This document shows positions 36,806 through 45,453 of a DNA stretch of 64,000 nt, piece by piece. Numbering within the stretch: position 1 is the first letter of the stretch; each line of letters begins with the position of its first letter. Source of the stretch: JACVRM01 sp963809765 (GTDB lineage: Bacteria > Actinomycetota > Thermoleophilia > Gaiellales > Gaiellaceae); contig CAWEKT010000003.1 in NCBI GenBank assembly GCA_963809765.1, positions 744,001 through 808,000 of the forward strand, in the 5' to 3' direction. The notes under the pieces are model-generated. The model was not told where the DNA came from. It ran no database searches and saw only the letters and a program-made list of their open reading frames with translations. The position numbers were made by a program, and so were the translations under genes.

Positions 36806-37488
36806 CTAGAGCCGGTCGCGCTCGCAGCGGCGTGAGATGCGGAACCAGGACTCGCCGCTGCGGCTCAGTCGGGCCACGGCGAGGATCCGCGGGTGCGCCT
36901 CCGCGCGGACGCTGAAGTAGCTGCCGGTCTGCGCGACCGCTCGCGTCGACGAGCCGGCGAACGTGGACGACGACCTTGCCCACCCGCCCGCAGCGGAACC
37001 GGAGGCCGTGGCCCAGCCGCCGTGCGATGACGTCGACGCCGAGGTCGCTGGGCCGCTCGGCCACGCCGTACCATGCGACTCCGCGCTGATGCAGCGGACT
37101 CCCCGCCCGGCGGCGCCCACCGGCGTACACGAAGTAGGACATGCCGGAGCTCGGTACGGCGGTATCGAATCGGCTGGTCGAGCGTCGCCGGGGATCCGGC
37201 TGCGTTCGCCTGGAGGCGCCGGCAGTTCGCGTCAGTGTTGATCGTCGCCGGCGTCGCGCGCCCGAAGACGGCGAGACCGCCCGTGCGGCTCGCACCCGGG
37301 CTCCACGCCGCGGCGAAGTACTCCTTGCGGCCCTTCCGCGTCCACACTCCGACCTCGATCTGGAGCGGCCCGTACTCACGGCAGACGACCGTCTTCCCCG
37401 CCTGAGTGCCAGCCGTGTCACCGGCGGCCGGGCCCGCCCATCCGACCGTGAGCGCCAGCAGGAGGGCCAGGACGAGCAGCCTGCTCAT
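36806..37488 (-). CDS. Secreted hypothetical protein, paralogue A, frameshifted
   Basis: The signal peptide SRLLVLALLLALTVGWAGPA is followed by GKTVVCREYGPLQIEVGVWT, EYFAAAWSPGASRTGGLAVF and NTDANCRRLQANA. After frame breaks near 37150 and 36985 the tail reads YFSVRAEAHPRILAVARLSR and ends FRISRRCERDRL. The same segments in the same order occur in the gene at 38472-39155, about 1.7 kb away, so the two arose by duplication. Conserved Cys residues may pair outside the cell. Function unknown. Confidence 0.68.
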
Positions 37489-37531
37489 GTGAACAGGACG
37501 CTGTGACGGCGAACGGTCTTCCAGAAGCGAT

Positions 37532-37723
37532 TCAGATGGCCGGACGAGCGGCATGAGGCGGATCGTCGCTCAGGCGGGCGATCAGCGCCTCGAGGTCCTC
37601 GATCATCACGGCATGGTGGAGCGCGTCGTCCGCGCGGAGATCCTCGACCGCCGCATGCGCGGCCCGTAGCACCTGGTCTCGCCACACAGGCTGGTCCGCC
37701 CCGTGGGCGTCCAGAGGTCGCAT
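37532..37723 (-). CDS. Small hypothetical protein (63 aa)
   Basis: From ATG 37723 the reading is RPLDAHGADQPVWRDQVLRA, then HAVMIEDLEALIARLSDDPP to the stop. It is helical, acidic and has no signal peptide. It lies between two better supported genes on the same strand. No family is recognised and no clear ribosome site is visible, so the call is tentative. Confidence 0.4.
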   Translation of the reverse strand: MRPLDAHGADQPVWRDQVLRAAHAAVEDLRADDALHHAVMIEDLEALIARLSDDPPHAARPAI

Positions 37724-37748
37724 TTGAACCGCCGTCACGCTGCGCGAC

Positions 37749-38096
37749 CTAGGCGCTTCTCGGATCAAGAGCCTCGGCAACCTCCGCCGCCGCAGCGATC
37801 TTCCTGACGACGACGTAGTTCTCGGTTTCCCGAACGACAACCTCCACGTCGGAGTAGATGTGACCCGGCAGCACGGCGAAGGTGTTCGGTTCCTTGCGGA
37901 CGGCCTCGTAGTCGTCGGCGGTGATCTCCAGCGTTCGGATGCAGGTCGTGTCCGCGCACTCGCACCCGATCACGTACTCGTCGCGGAGCGCACCGACAGC
38001 CTCGTTGAGTCGTGCCAGCTTCTCGTTGACCTGCCGGAACATCGACTGGTTCCGCGCAGCGCGCACCTCGCGCTCCTGCTGATCGCCCTCGAGCAT
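37749..38096 (-). CDS. Cys-motif protein, paralogue of the gene at 33156-33512
   Basis: A 115-residue protein; GAGGAG lies 5 nt before ATG 38096 and fixes the start. It reads RNQSMFRQVNEKLARLNEAV, YVIGCECADTTCIRTLEITA, DDYEAVRKEPNTFAVLPGHI and VVVRETENYVVVRK, ending ALDPRSA. It keeps the C-x-C-x4-C cluster and the FAVxPGH and VVV segments of its paralogue at 33 kb. Function unknown; metal binding is a guess from the cysteines. Confidence 0.72.
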   Translation of the reverse strand: MLEGDQQEREVRAARNQSMFRQVNEKLARLNEAVGALRDEYVIGCECADTTCIRTLEITADDYEAVRKEPNTFAVLPGHIYSDVEVVVRETENYVVVRKIAAAAEVAEALDPRSA

Positions 38097-38471
38097 CGGA
38101 CTCCTCTCGGCCTGCGTTGGGTGAGCCGGGGAAGTCCTCTTCGGCACCCGCCGAAATCTGAAGCAGGCGGTTCACCAGAGAGGGCGCGAAAGGGGGCGGC
38201 CCTGGCGCTTGTAACTGGTCCCTCCCCGCTAGGGCAGGCGCCAAACCCCGAGGGAGTGGGACGACCGGGTTGCGGTTGTTCCAGCCACCCTCCGTGACGC
38301 TCGAGACCGCGTACGTCGCGGTCGTCAGTCAACCGGTCCACGCTCCTCATGGCCTGCGGCCTCGATCTGAGCGCGCCGGCCGCACCCGACTATCGAAAGG
38401 TCCGCCACTGGGCGCCGGGCATCGACTTCAGTGCGGGGCGGCGTCGACCCGCGGTCGCCGAGGCAAGCGCT
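38097..38471. other. Intergenic stretch with a short duplicated segment
   Basis: No convincing gene is seen. Positions 38327-38350 (GTCAACCGGTCCACGCTCC core) repeat the sequence at 35836-35860, upstream of the protease gene. On the minus strand both read GGAGCGTGGACCGGTTGAC followed by GACGA-CGCGAC. No -10 follows the TTGAC at the right distance. The rest is GC-rich and featureless to me. Confidence 0.4.
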
Positions 38472-39155
38472 CTAGAACCGATCCCGCTCGCAGAGGCGCG
38501 AGATACGGAACCAGGACCGTCCGCGGACGGTCAGGCGCGCCTCGGCGAGCAGCCACGGATGCGCAGCGGACTTGACGCTCAGGGAGCTGCCGACCGGGCG
38601 GCCCCGCCTATCGGTGAGCCGGCGCACGTGCACGACCACCTTGCCCGCCGTGCCACAGCGGAACCGCAACCCGTGACCCTGGCGACGGCCGATCACGTCG
38701 AGGCGGGGCCTGTTCCAGCTTTCGTCGAAGCTCTCTCCGACCCCGGTTGCGCCCCAGCCGCGCAGCGGACTCCCGGATCGCCTCCGGCTGTCTCCGAACA
38801 CGAAGTAGGACAGGCCGCTTCGCGTCCGCCCGTAGCGAACAGGCCGCTGGAGCCTGCTCCGCGAGGCCGTTGTGGGCCCGGTCAGCCGCCTGCAGTTCGC
38901 ATCGACGTTGATCGTCTTTGGGGTCGCCCGGCCGAACACGGCGATGCCGCCGGGTCGCGTCGCGCCTGCGCTCCACGCGGCGGCGAAGAATTCCTTGCGG
39001 ACCTTCCGCTTCCAGACCCCCACCTCGACTATGAGCGGCCCGTACTCGCGGCACAGCACCGTCTTGCCGGGATGGGACACACCTGCTCCGACCGCCCCGC
39101 TCGTCGCCGCCGTCGCGAGCGCCGACACGAGCGCAGCAGCGATCAATGTGCTCAC
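38472..39155 (-). CDS. Secreted hypothetical protein, paralogue B
   Basis: An intact 227-residue copy. From GTG 39155 a signal peptide (STLIAAALVSALATAATSGA) is followed by GKTVLCREYGPLIVEVGVWK, EFFAAAWSAGATRPGGIAVF, TINVDANCRRLTGP, GLRFRCGTAGKVVVHVRRLT and the end FRISRLCERDRF. It is a clear duplicate of the gene at 36806-37488 and shows what that frameshifted copy should look like. Likely an exported beta-rich protein with disulfides. Family and function not recognised. Confidence 0.72.
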   Translation of the reverse strand: MSTLIAAALVSALATAATSGAVGAGVSHPGKTVLCREYGPLIVEVGVWKRKVRKEFFAAAWSAGATRPGGIAVFGRATPKTINVDANCRRLTGPTTASRSRLQRPVRYGRTRSGLSYFVFGDSRRRSGSPLRGWGATGVGESFDESWNRPRLDVIGRRQGHGLRFRCGTAGKVVVHVRRLTDRRGRPVGSSLSVKSAAHPWLLAEARLTVRGRSWFRISRLCERDRF

Positions 39156-39240
39156 GTCTACAGGACGGCCCGCGCGTACGAGCGCTTCCACAGGGCCCGC
39201 CTGCCTACTCAGGGCGGTCTCCCCGGCGGGCCAAGAGTGC

Positions 39241-39870
39241 TTACGAACCGCGTCCGATCCACTCCTCGCCGCCCTCGTAGACCTCCTTCTTCCAGAGCGG
39301 CACCCGGTCCTTGAGCGTGTCGATCGCGTCGCGGCAGGCCGCCAGAGCGTCGGCGCGGTGCGGCGCGGAGACGGCGATGACGACACTCGTCTCGCCGATG
39401 CCGACCCGGCCGACGCGGTGGTGGATGGCGATCGAGCAGAGGTCGTAGCGGCGCTCGAGCTCCGCGGCGATCTCCGCCATCACCTGCTCGGCCATGCCCT
39501 CGTAGGCCTCGTACTCGAGGTGGACGACGTCACGTCCGCGTGACTGCCGCCGGGTCGTCCCGGTGAACGTGGCGATCGCACCGGCCCGCTCGTCTGCCAC
39601 CTCGGAGACGACCGCATCCAGCACGAGCCGCTTTCCCGAGAGGCGGAACGCACCGCCCGAGACGGGAGGAATGAGGGCGACCTCGTCGCCGTCCACGAGC
39701 TCGCGCTCGGGTGGCGCGTACTCGCGGTTGACCGCGTAGAGCAGCCCCTGCGGCTGCTCGCCGAGGCCGAGCGCCGCCCAGACGTCGGCGACGCGGGTGA
39801 CGCCGTCGAGCTCCCGCGTCGCCCAGCCGGCCCGCTCCCGCAGGCCCGCGAACAGCCGCACCCTGATCAC
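39241..39870 (-). CDS. MoaD-MoaE fusion (molybdopterin synthase)
   Basis: A 209-residue protein joining both molybdopterin synthase subunits. Residues 1-73 are MoaD (ubiquitin-like, VRLFAGLRERAGW ... VALIPPVSGG); residues 74-209 are MoaE (ATFTGTTRRQSRGRDVVHLE, YDLCSIAIHHRVGRVGIGET, VPLWKKEVYEGGEEWIG). MoaD must expose its terminal Gly-Gly (72-73) as a thiocarboxylate, so the chain presumably is cut after Gly73, as known for mycobacterial MoaX. Together they convert precursor Z to molybdopterin. No other moa genes are nearby. Confidence 0.9.
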   Translation of the reverse strand: MIRVRLFAGLRERAGWATRELDGVTRVADVWAALGLGEQPQGLLYAVNREYAPPERELVDGDEVALIPPVSGGAFRLSGKRLVLDAVVSEVADERAGAIATFTGTTRRQSRGRDVVHLEYEAYEGMAEQVMAEIAAELERRYDLCSIAIHHRVGRVGIGETSVVIAVSAPHRADALAACRDAIDTLKDRVPLWKKEVYEGGEEWIGRGS

Positions 39871-39887
39871 GGCCGGAGCGTAACGCC

Positions 39888-39942
39888 TTGACAGAGTATG
39901 GCGATATCGCCATAACTACGGCGAATACGCCACAAAGGAGGG
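39888..39942 (+). promoter_or_regulatory. Promoter with two operators exactly 20 bp apart
   Basis: TTGACA (39888-39893) with CATAAC 17 bp on (39911-39916) is a good promoter. A perfect 18-bp palindrome, TATGGCGATATCGCCATA (39897-39914), covers the spacer. A weaker copy, TACGGCGAATACGCCACA (39917-39934), matches it at 13 of 18 positions and starts 20 bp later, two helical turns. AAAGGAGGG then precedes ATG 39947. The likely ligand is the MarR-type protein encoded at the end of this operon (41062). Confidence 0.75.
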
Positions 39943-39946
39943 ACCG

Positions 39947-41054
39947 ATGCTCCGCCTCGCCGCCGTCGCCGTCCTCGCAGCGCTCCTCGCAGCGGGTGCT
40001 GCAGCTCCAGCCGCCAAGCCGCCGGTCGTGCGCGGCGTGTCGGTTCCCCGCACGGCGGTGGTCGGCACCCCGTGGCGAGCCTCGATCACGATCAAGCCGC
40101 GCGCGCGCGGAACGCTCGAGGCGCGCGGGCCCGCGACGGTTCGCGCCGCGCTGGTGCCGCGACGCAACGGCGTTGCGACGGTGACGCTCCGCTTCCCGCG
40201 GGCGGGCGCGTGGGCGCTGTCCGTCCGCGTCGGCCGCCGCGTCACGAGGCTCGGCTCGGTCAGCGTCGACATCCCGCGCAGCCCGCTCATCGTCGACCCG
40301 CTCTCGATCACCGCCGAGCCGTCCGGCTCGCTGCTCATCGGCCAGCTGCGCGAGGGAGCGCTGCTCCGGCTTTCAGGCGGCACGGTCACGAAGGTGGCCG
40401 AGGGGCTCGGCATCTACAACGCAGCGATCGGCAGCGCCGCGACGTACGTCGCGGGGCGTAACGGCGCGGTCTACCGCGTCGACGGATCCGACGTTCACCG
40501 CCGTGACGCAGCCGATCGACGCCGGCTCGGTGGCGGTGGACGCGGCCGGGAACCTCTACGTGAGCGTCTACGTCGGGTACGTCAAGCGAATCGCGCCGAA
40601 CGGGACGATCACGACGATCGCGGGCGACGGCACCGAGGGCTACGCTGGCGACGGCGGCCCGGCGACCGCCGCCAAGCTCTTCCACCCCCACGCGGTCGCG
40701 GTCGGCACCGACGGGGCGATCTACGTGGCCGACACCGAGAACCAACGCATCCGCCGAATCGACCCCGCCACCGGAGTGATCTCGACCTTCGGCGGCGCCG
40801 TGGGCATCACGGTCGCGCTCGCGGTCGGCCCCGACGGCAGCATCTACTCCGCGGACATCCTGCGGGGCGGCGTCGGCGGCGGCGTCACCCGTACGACGCC
40901 GCAGGGCGTGACCACCCGGATCGTCTCCGCCTCCCGCGCGAACTGGGTCGCCGTCGCGCCGGACGGGACGGTCTACGTCAACTTCTGGGAGGACAAGCGG
41001 ATCGCCCGCCTGAACCCGTCCACCCAGCGCCTGGAGCCGGTCGCCCGCGGATAA
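39947..41054 (+). CDS. Secreted NHL-repeat (beta-propeller) protein, one frameshift
   Basis: A signal peptide (LRLAAVAVLAALLAAGAAAP) leads to a ~120-residue beta-rich domain, then NHL repeats: SITAEPSGSLLIGQLREGAL, AVDAAGNLYVSVYVGYVKRI, AVGTDGAIYVADTENQRIRR, AVAPDGTVYVNFWEDKRIAR. A one-base slip near 40490 separates the first repeats from the rest. Probably an extracellular binding or lactonase-like propeller. It is expressed from the operator-controlled promoter and followed after 7 bp by its presumed regulator. Confidence 0.8.
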
Positions 41055-41061
41055 TCGCGCG

Positions 41062-41655
41062 ATGGGCGAGCCGCTGGTCCGAGGCGCGATCGTCAACGAG
41101 CTCGCGCTCGCGGCGCGCCATGCAATCCAGATCTCGAACGCCGAGCTGCGCGCCGCTGGGGTCGATCCGGCCGAGTACGGCCTGCTCAGCTTCATCGGTG
41201 TCCTCCAGCCGGTGACCCGCACGCAGCTCGCCGAGGCGACCGGAGAGAACCGGACAACCCAGCGGGACGGGCTGCGCCGGCGGATCGAGGTCGGTCACGT
41301 GCGCGAGTTCCCGAACCCCCATGACGGCCGCTCGACGCTGCTCGAGCTCACGCCTGCGGGCCAGGCGATCTTCGAGCGCGGCATGCCCGCGTTCGGGCAG
41401 GCACTGCGCCGAATCGACGCGGCACTCGGCGGCGGCCTGCGCGAGCACGAGGAGGCCGTCCGCCGCGTCCGCCTCGCCCTCGCCTCGATCCTCGAGGACT
41501 CGCGGCGAGAGCGTGACCGCCGCGCCGCCGTAGCGGCCGGCGCGCGCAGTGCCCCGTCAGGCAATGCACTCCATCGCCCCCGGCTGCAAAGCGGTGCCGC
41601 GCGTTGTCCTCGGTCGCACTCGAATGCACCGATACGCGAGCTCTCTGCGTCCTAG
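41062..41655 (+). CDS. MarR-family winged-helix regulator
   Basis: About 197 residues as read. AEYGLLSFIGVLQPVTRTQL, then AEATGENRTTQRDGLRRRIE and NPHDGRSTLLELTPAGQAIF is the MarR fold, with the D-x-R wing (DGRS). The terminal ~45 residues, Arg/Ser/Pro-rich, look non-conserved. It sits 7 bp behind the propeller gene; the paired palindromes at 39897 and 39917 are its probable operators, giving autorepression of the operon. Confidence 0.8.
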   Translation: MGEPLVRGAIVNELALAARHAIQISNAELRAAGVDPAEYGLLSFIGVLQPVTRTQLAEATGENRTTQRDGLRRRIEVGHVREFPNPHDGRSTLLELTPAGQAIFERGMPAFGQALRRIDAALGGGLREHEEAVRRVRLALASILEDSRRERDRRAAVAAGARSAPSGNALHRPRLQSGAARCPRSHSNAPIRELSAS

Positions 41656-41719
41656 CCCGGCTTGCTTTTCACAGCCGGGAGCGGGGGCGCATCACCTGAC
41701 GAGGCACTAGCCTCTCCAC

Positions 41720-43299
41720 GTGGCCACGACCGAGGGACGCGAGACCGACTCCGGAATCGAGGTCAAGCCGGTCTACACGAGCCGAGGACGGTGGCGGGGA
41801 CCTCGAGCTGCCGGGCGAGTACCCATTCACGCGCGGGCCGTACCCGGACATGTACCGGGGCCGTCCCTGGACTATCCGGCAATACGCGGGCTTCGCCTCG
41901 GCCGAGGAGACGAACGAGCGCTTCCGCTACCTGCTCGAGCGAGGCCAGACCGGCCTGTCGGTCGCATTCGATCTCCCGACGCAGCTCGGCTACGACTCGG
42001 ACGACCCGCACGCCGAGGGCGAGGTCGGGCGCACCGGCGTCGCGATCGACTCGCTCGCCGACATGAAGGTGCTGTTCGACAGCATCCCGCTCGGCGAGGT
42101 CTCGACGTCGATGACGATCAACGCGCCGGCCGCGCTGCTGCTGCTCCTCTACGAGCTCGTCGCCGAGGATCAGGGTGTTCCGGCCGACCGGCTGCGCGGC
42201 ACCGTCCAGAACGACATCCTCAAGGAGTACGTCGCGCGCGGGAACTACATCTACCCGCCGCGGCCGTCGATGCGGATCACGACCGACCTCTTCGCCTACT
42301 GCGCGGAGCGGCTGCCGCAGTGGAACACGATCTCGATCTCCGGGCTACCACATCCGCGAGGCCGGGGCGACCGCCGTCCAGGAGCTCGCGTTCACGCTCG
42401 CCAACGGCATCGCCTACTGCCAGGCGGCGGTCGAGGCCGGCCTCTCTCCCGACCACTTCGGGGCACGCCTCTCCTTCTTCTTCAACGCCCACAACCACTT
42501 CTTCCAGGAGGTGGCGAAGTTCCGGGCGGCCAGACGGCTCTGGGCCGAGATCATGCGCGACCGCTTCGGCGCGACGAATCCCCGGGCGCAGGCGCTCCGC
42601 TTCCACGCCCAGACCGGCGGCTCGACGCTGACCGCGCAGCAGCCGGAGAACAACATCGCGCGCGTCACCATCCAGGCGCTCTCGGCCGTCTGCGGCGGCG
42701 CCCAGTCGATCCATACGAACGCCTTCGACGAGGCGCTGGCGCTGCCGACGCAGCGGTCGGCGCGGATCGCCCTGCGCACGCAGCAGATCCTGGCCTCCGA
42801 GGCCGGCGGCACCGACACGGCCGATCCGTTCGGCGGCTCCTACTTCATCGAGTCCCTCACCGACGAGCTGGAGGCGCGTGCGCGCGAGCTGGTCGAGCGC
42901 ATCGACGAGCTGGGCGGCGCCGTCGCGGCCATCGAGCAGGAGTGGGTGCAGCGCGAGATCGAGGAGTCGGCGTTCCGCTACACGCAGGAGGTCGAGGCGA
43001 ACGAGCGCGTGATCGTCGGCGTCAACCGCTACGCCGAGGCGGAGGAGGGTCGCGTGGAGCTGCAGCGGATCGACCCGGATGCGGAGCGGCGACAGCTGGA
43101 GCGAACGGCGCGGGTGCGCGCGGACAGGGACGCGGAGGCGGCCGCCGGCGCCCTGGCAGAGGTGCGCCGCGTCAGCGGCACGGGCGAGAACCTGCTGCCG
43201 CCGATGCGCACTGCCCTCAGGGCGCACTGCACCGTTGGCGAGATCAGCGGCGTGCTGCGCGAGGAGTTCGGCACGTTCGACTCGCAGCACGCTCCGTGA
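41720..43299 (+). CDS. Methylmalonyl/isobutyryl-type acyl-CoA mutase large subunit, frameshifted
   Basis: A B12-dependent carbon-skeleton mutase catalytic subunit of about 525 residues. It has MYRGRPWTIRQYAGFASAEE, GLSVAFDLPTQLGYDSDDPH, STSMTINAPAALLLLLYELV, LRGTVQNDILKEYVARGNYI and RLSFFFNAHNHFFQEVAKFR. It lacks the C-terminal cobalamin domain, which would be a separate small subunit, not seen here. Breaks lie near 41795 and 42345. Whether it acts on methylmalonyl-, ethylmalonyl- or isobutyryl-CoA cannot be read. TAGCCT (41708-41713) ends 6 nt before GTG. Confidence 0.87.
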
Positions 43300-43473
43300 G
43301 CGCCGCACCCTGGGCGCAGCTCGAGGCGCGGATCAGGGCGGGACGGCTACAGGCAGGCGACCATGCGCGGCTGGGGCGCCGTCGCCTCGACGTTCTTCGA
43401 CGACCAGATCTCGGCCCTGGTCGGGACGGACGAGTCGCCGATGCTGATGGTCTCGCTCGGGCCCAGGGCGTAG
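43296..43473 (+). pseudogene. Remnant of a SagB-type nitroreductase-like gene
   Basis: A GTG overlapping the mutase stop (GTGA) opens SAAPWAQLEARIRAGR. After a one- or two-base change near 43347 the frame reads YRQATMRGWGAVASTFFDDQ, ISALVGTDESPMLMVSLGPR to a TAG at 43471. The second part looks like the last ~40 residues of SagB/nitroreductase-family flavoproteins (FFDDxI...GTxDSPMxMVSLGP). The flavin-binding body is absent, so this is either a decayed gene with an internal deletion or an assembly collapse. Confidence 0.45.
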
Positions 43474-43483
43474 CGCAGCCCGG

Positions 43484-44455
43484 TTACGGCGCGGCCGACA
43501 GCCCACTCGGGGTGGGTGCGACCCCGTCCTCGGTGATGTAAGCGGTGACGAGCTGCGCGGGCGTGACGTCGAAGGCGCGGTTTTCCGCCTCGGCGCCGGC
43601 GGGGGCGATGCGCCGTCCGGCGATCTCCGTGACCTCCTCGGCGGCGCGGCTCTCGACCGGGATATCGGCGCCCGTCGGAGTCGCCGCATCGACCGTCGAG
43701 ACCGGCGCCGCGACGTAGAACGGGATGCCGTGGTGGGACGCCAGCACGGCGAGCGTGTACGTCCCGACCTTGTTGGCAACGTCCCCGTTGGCGGCGATGC
43801 GGTCGGCCCCGACGATGACCGCGTCCACCTCGCCTGCCGCCATCAGCGCCCCGGCGAGCGCGTCGGCGATCAGCCGGAACGGGATGCCAAGCCTGAGCAG
43901 CTCCCACGCGGTGAGCCGTGCCCCCTGAAGCACCGGGCGCGTCTCGTCGACCCAGACGGACGGCGACCGTCCCGCCTCGTGCGCAGCACGGATCACGCCG
44001 AGCGCCGTGCCGTACCCGACGCAGGCGAGCGAGCCGGTGTTGCAGTGCGTGAGCACGCGGGCGCCGTTTCCGAGGAGGGGAGCTCCGTGGGCGCCGAGCC
44101 TCCGGTTGCGCTCGACGTCCTCGGCCGCGATGCGGCGCGCCTCCGCCGCCGGGTCGTCGCTCGCGAGCGCGCGGCGGACGCCCCAGGCGAGGTTGACCGC
44201 GGTCGGGCGCGTCGCCTCGAGCCGGGCAGCCGCCTCGTCGAGCGGCTCCCCGGTCGCTGCGGCGAGCGCGACTCCCATCGCCCCGGCGGCGCCGAGCGCC
44301 GGCGCGCCGCGGACGGCGAGCGTGCGAATCGCCTCGCACAGCTCCTCGACCGTGCGGCATTCGAGCTCGACGAGCTCGTCCGGCAGCCGGCGCTGGTCGA
44401 TCAGGCGCACGACACCGTCGCCCAGCTCGATCGTCGGCGGGATCGGCTCCGTCAT
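43484..44455 (-). CDS. mtnA: Methylthioribose-1-phosphate isomerase
   Basis: A 323-residue enzyme of methionine salvage that converts methylthioribose-1-P to methylthioribulose-1-P. Signatures are RTLAVRGAPALGAAGAMGVA, LTHCNTGSLACVGYGTALGV (catalytic Cys) and AVIVGADRIAANGDVANKVG (catalytic Asp). ATG 44455 overlaps the stop of the RuBisCO-like gene (ATGA), linking two salvage enzymes. The eIF2B-like family also includes ribose isomerases, but these motifs fit MtnA best. Confidence 0.9.
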   Translation of the reverse strand: MTEPIPPTIELGDGVVRLIDQRRLPDELVELECRTVEELCEAIRTLAVRGAPALGAAGAMGVALAAATGEPLDEAAARLEATRPTAVNLAWGVRRALASDDPAAEARRIAAEDVERNRRLGAHGAPLLGNGARVLTHCNTGSLACVGYGTALGVIRAAHEAGRSPSVWVDETRPVLQGARLTAWELLRLGIPFRLIADALAGALMAAGEVDAVIVGADRIAANGDVANKVGTYTLAVLASHHGIPFYVAAPVSTVDAATPTGADIPVESRAAEEVTEIAGRRIAPAGAEAENRAFDVTPAQLVTAYITEDGVAPTPSGLSAAP

Positions 44456-45453
44456 GCGCACACGGCGTCCACGGTCGCTCGAACCGCCTCCTCCGGGCCA
44501 CCGAGGTGCTCGTAGGCGCCCGAGCCGAGCAGCACCATCAGTCCGTCGCGCCTCCCGGCAGCCTCGACCTGCGCGGCTGCGTTCTGCGGCGTGACACCGC
44601 CGCCCAGGACCGCCGTGGCTGCACGCGCCGCGCCGAGGGGCCGGTGACAGGCATCGATCTGCGCGCGCACGTCGTCCGCCGGGTCGGCCGTCTTCCCTGT
44701 GAACGAGCTGACGAGGACGTAGTCGGCCCCGCAGAGCCGCGTCAGCTCGGCGAGGACGTGCGGCGCCACCCCGAGGGCGCCGCGCAACCACAGCCCCGCG
44801 CCGGCGCGGTGGGCGAGGATCGGCACGCCGAGCTCGAGCGCCCGCAGCGCCCGGATGCTGTCGAGCCCCTGTGCGAGCGCGTTCACCATCAAGGCGCTCG
44901 CACCGGCCGCGACCGCGCGCTCGGCCCGCCCGAGGAGCCCCTCGACCGGCCCGGTGACGTTGGCCGCGTAGCGCACGCCGTCGGGCAGCGAGCCCACCAC
45001 GGCGCGCACGCGCTCCTCGATCGGGCTCGCAGCCTGGTCCGCCTGCAGCTCGTCGTCCTTGACCAGGTGGGCGCCGCCGCGCGCGAGCGCTGCGGCGGTC
45101 GCGGCCGCCTCGGCGGGCGTCAGGCCGAGGGACGGCTTGATGATCGCGCCGACCTGGACGCCGGCGGCACCGCCGAGGGCGGGGCCGGGCAGCCCGTCCG
45201 GCCAGGTGACCCCGACGAGCCGGCAGCGCTGCACACCTGCCAGGTCGGCCCACTCGCCGGCGAGGAGCGCGGAAACGAGCAGCGTGACGTCTGCCCCGAA
45301 GCTCGCATCGGGATAGGTGAGGGTGACGTTTGCGCCGGACCGCTCGACCGTCGGCCGGGCGCCGCCCGGGTCGGCGGGAATGCCGGTGGAGGTGACCGTG
45401 GCGAGCGCCTCGGCGGCGTCCGGCGGCTCGAGCTCGAACGTCGCCCGCAGCAC
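44452..45453 (-). CDS. RuBisCO-like protein (form IV)
   Basis: A 333-residue RuBisCO-fold protein. VGAIIKPSLGLTPAEAA matches the KPxLGL active-site lysine (Lys106), and GGAHLVKDDELQADQAA matches the carbamylated Lys and metal-binding acids (Lys132-Asp133-Asp134-Glu135). The C-terminal phosphate loop is replaced by VLGGGVTPQNAAAQVEAAG. Form IV proteins do not fix CO2; the MtnW type enolises diketo-methylthiopentyl-1-P. Coupling to mtnA supports a methionine- or isoprenoid-salvage role. It is short compared with about 400 residues for most MtnW. Confidence 0.85.
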   Translation of the reverse strand: MLRATFELEPPDAAEALATVTSTGIPADPGGARPTVERSGANVTLTYPDASFGADVTLLVSALLAGEWADLAGVQRCRLVGVTWPDGLPGPALGGAAGVQVGAIIKPSLGLTPAEAAATAAALARGGAHLVKDDELQADQAASPIEERVRAVVGSLPDGVRYAANVTGPVEGLLGRAERAVAAGASALMVNALAQGLDSIRALRALELGVPILAHRAGAGLWLRGALGVAPHVLAELTRLCGADYVLVSSFTGKTADPADDVRAQIDACHRPLGAARAATAVLGGGVTPQNAAAQVEAAGRRDGLMVLLGSGAYEHLGGPEEAVRATVDAVCA

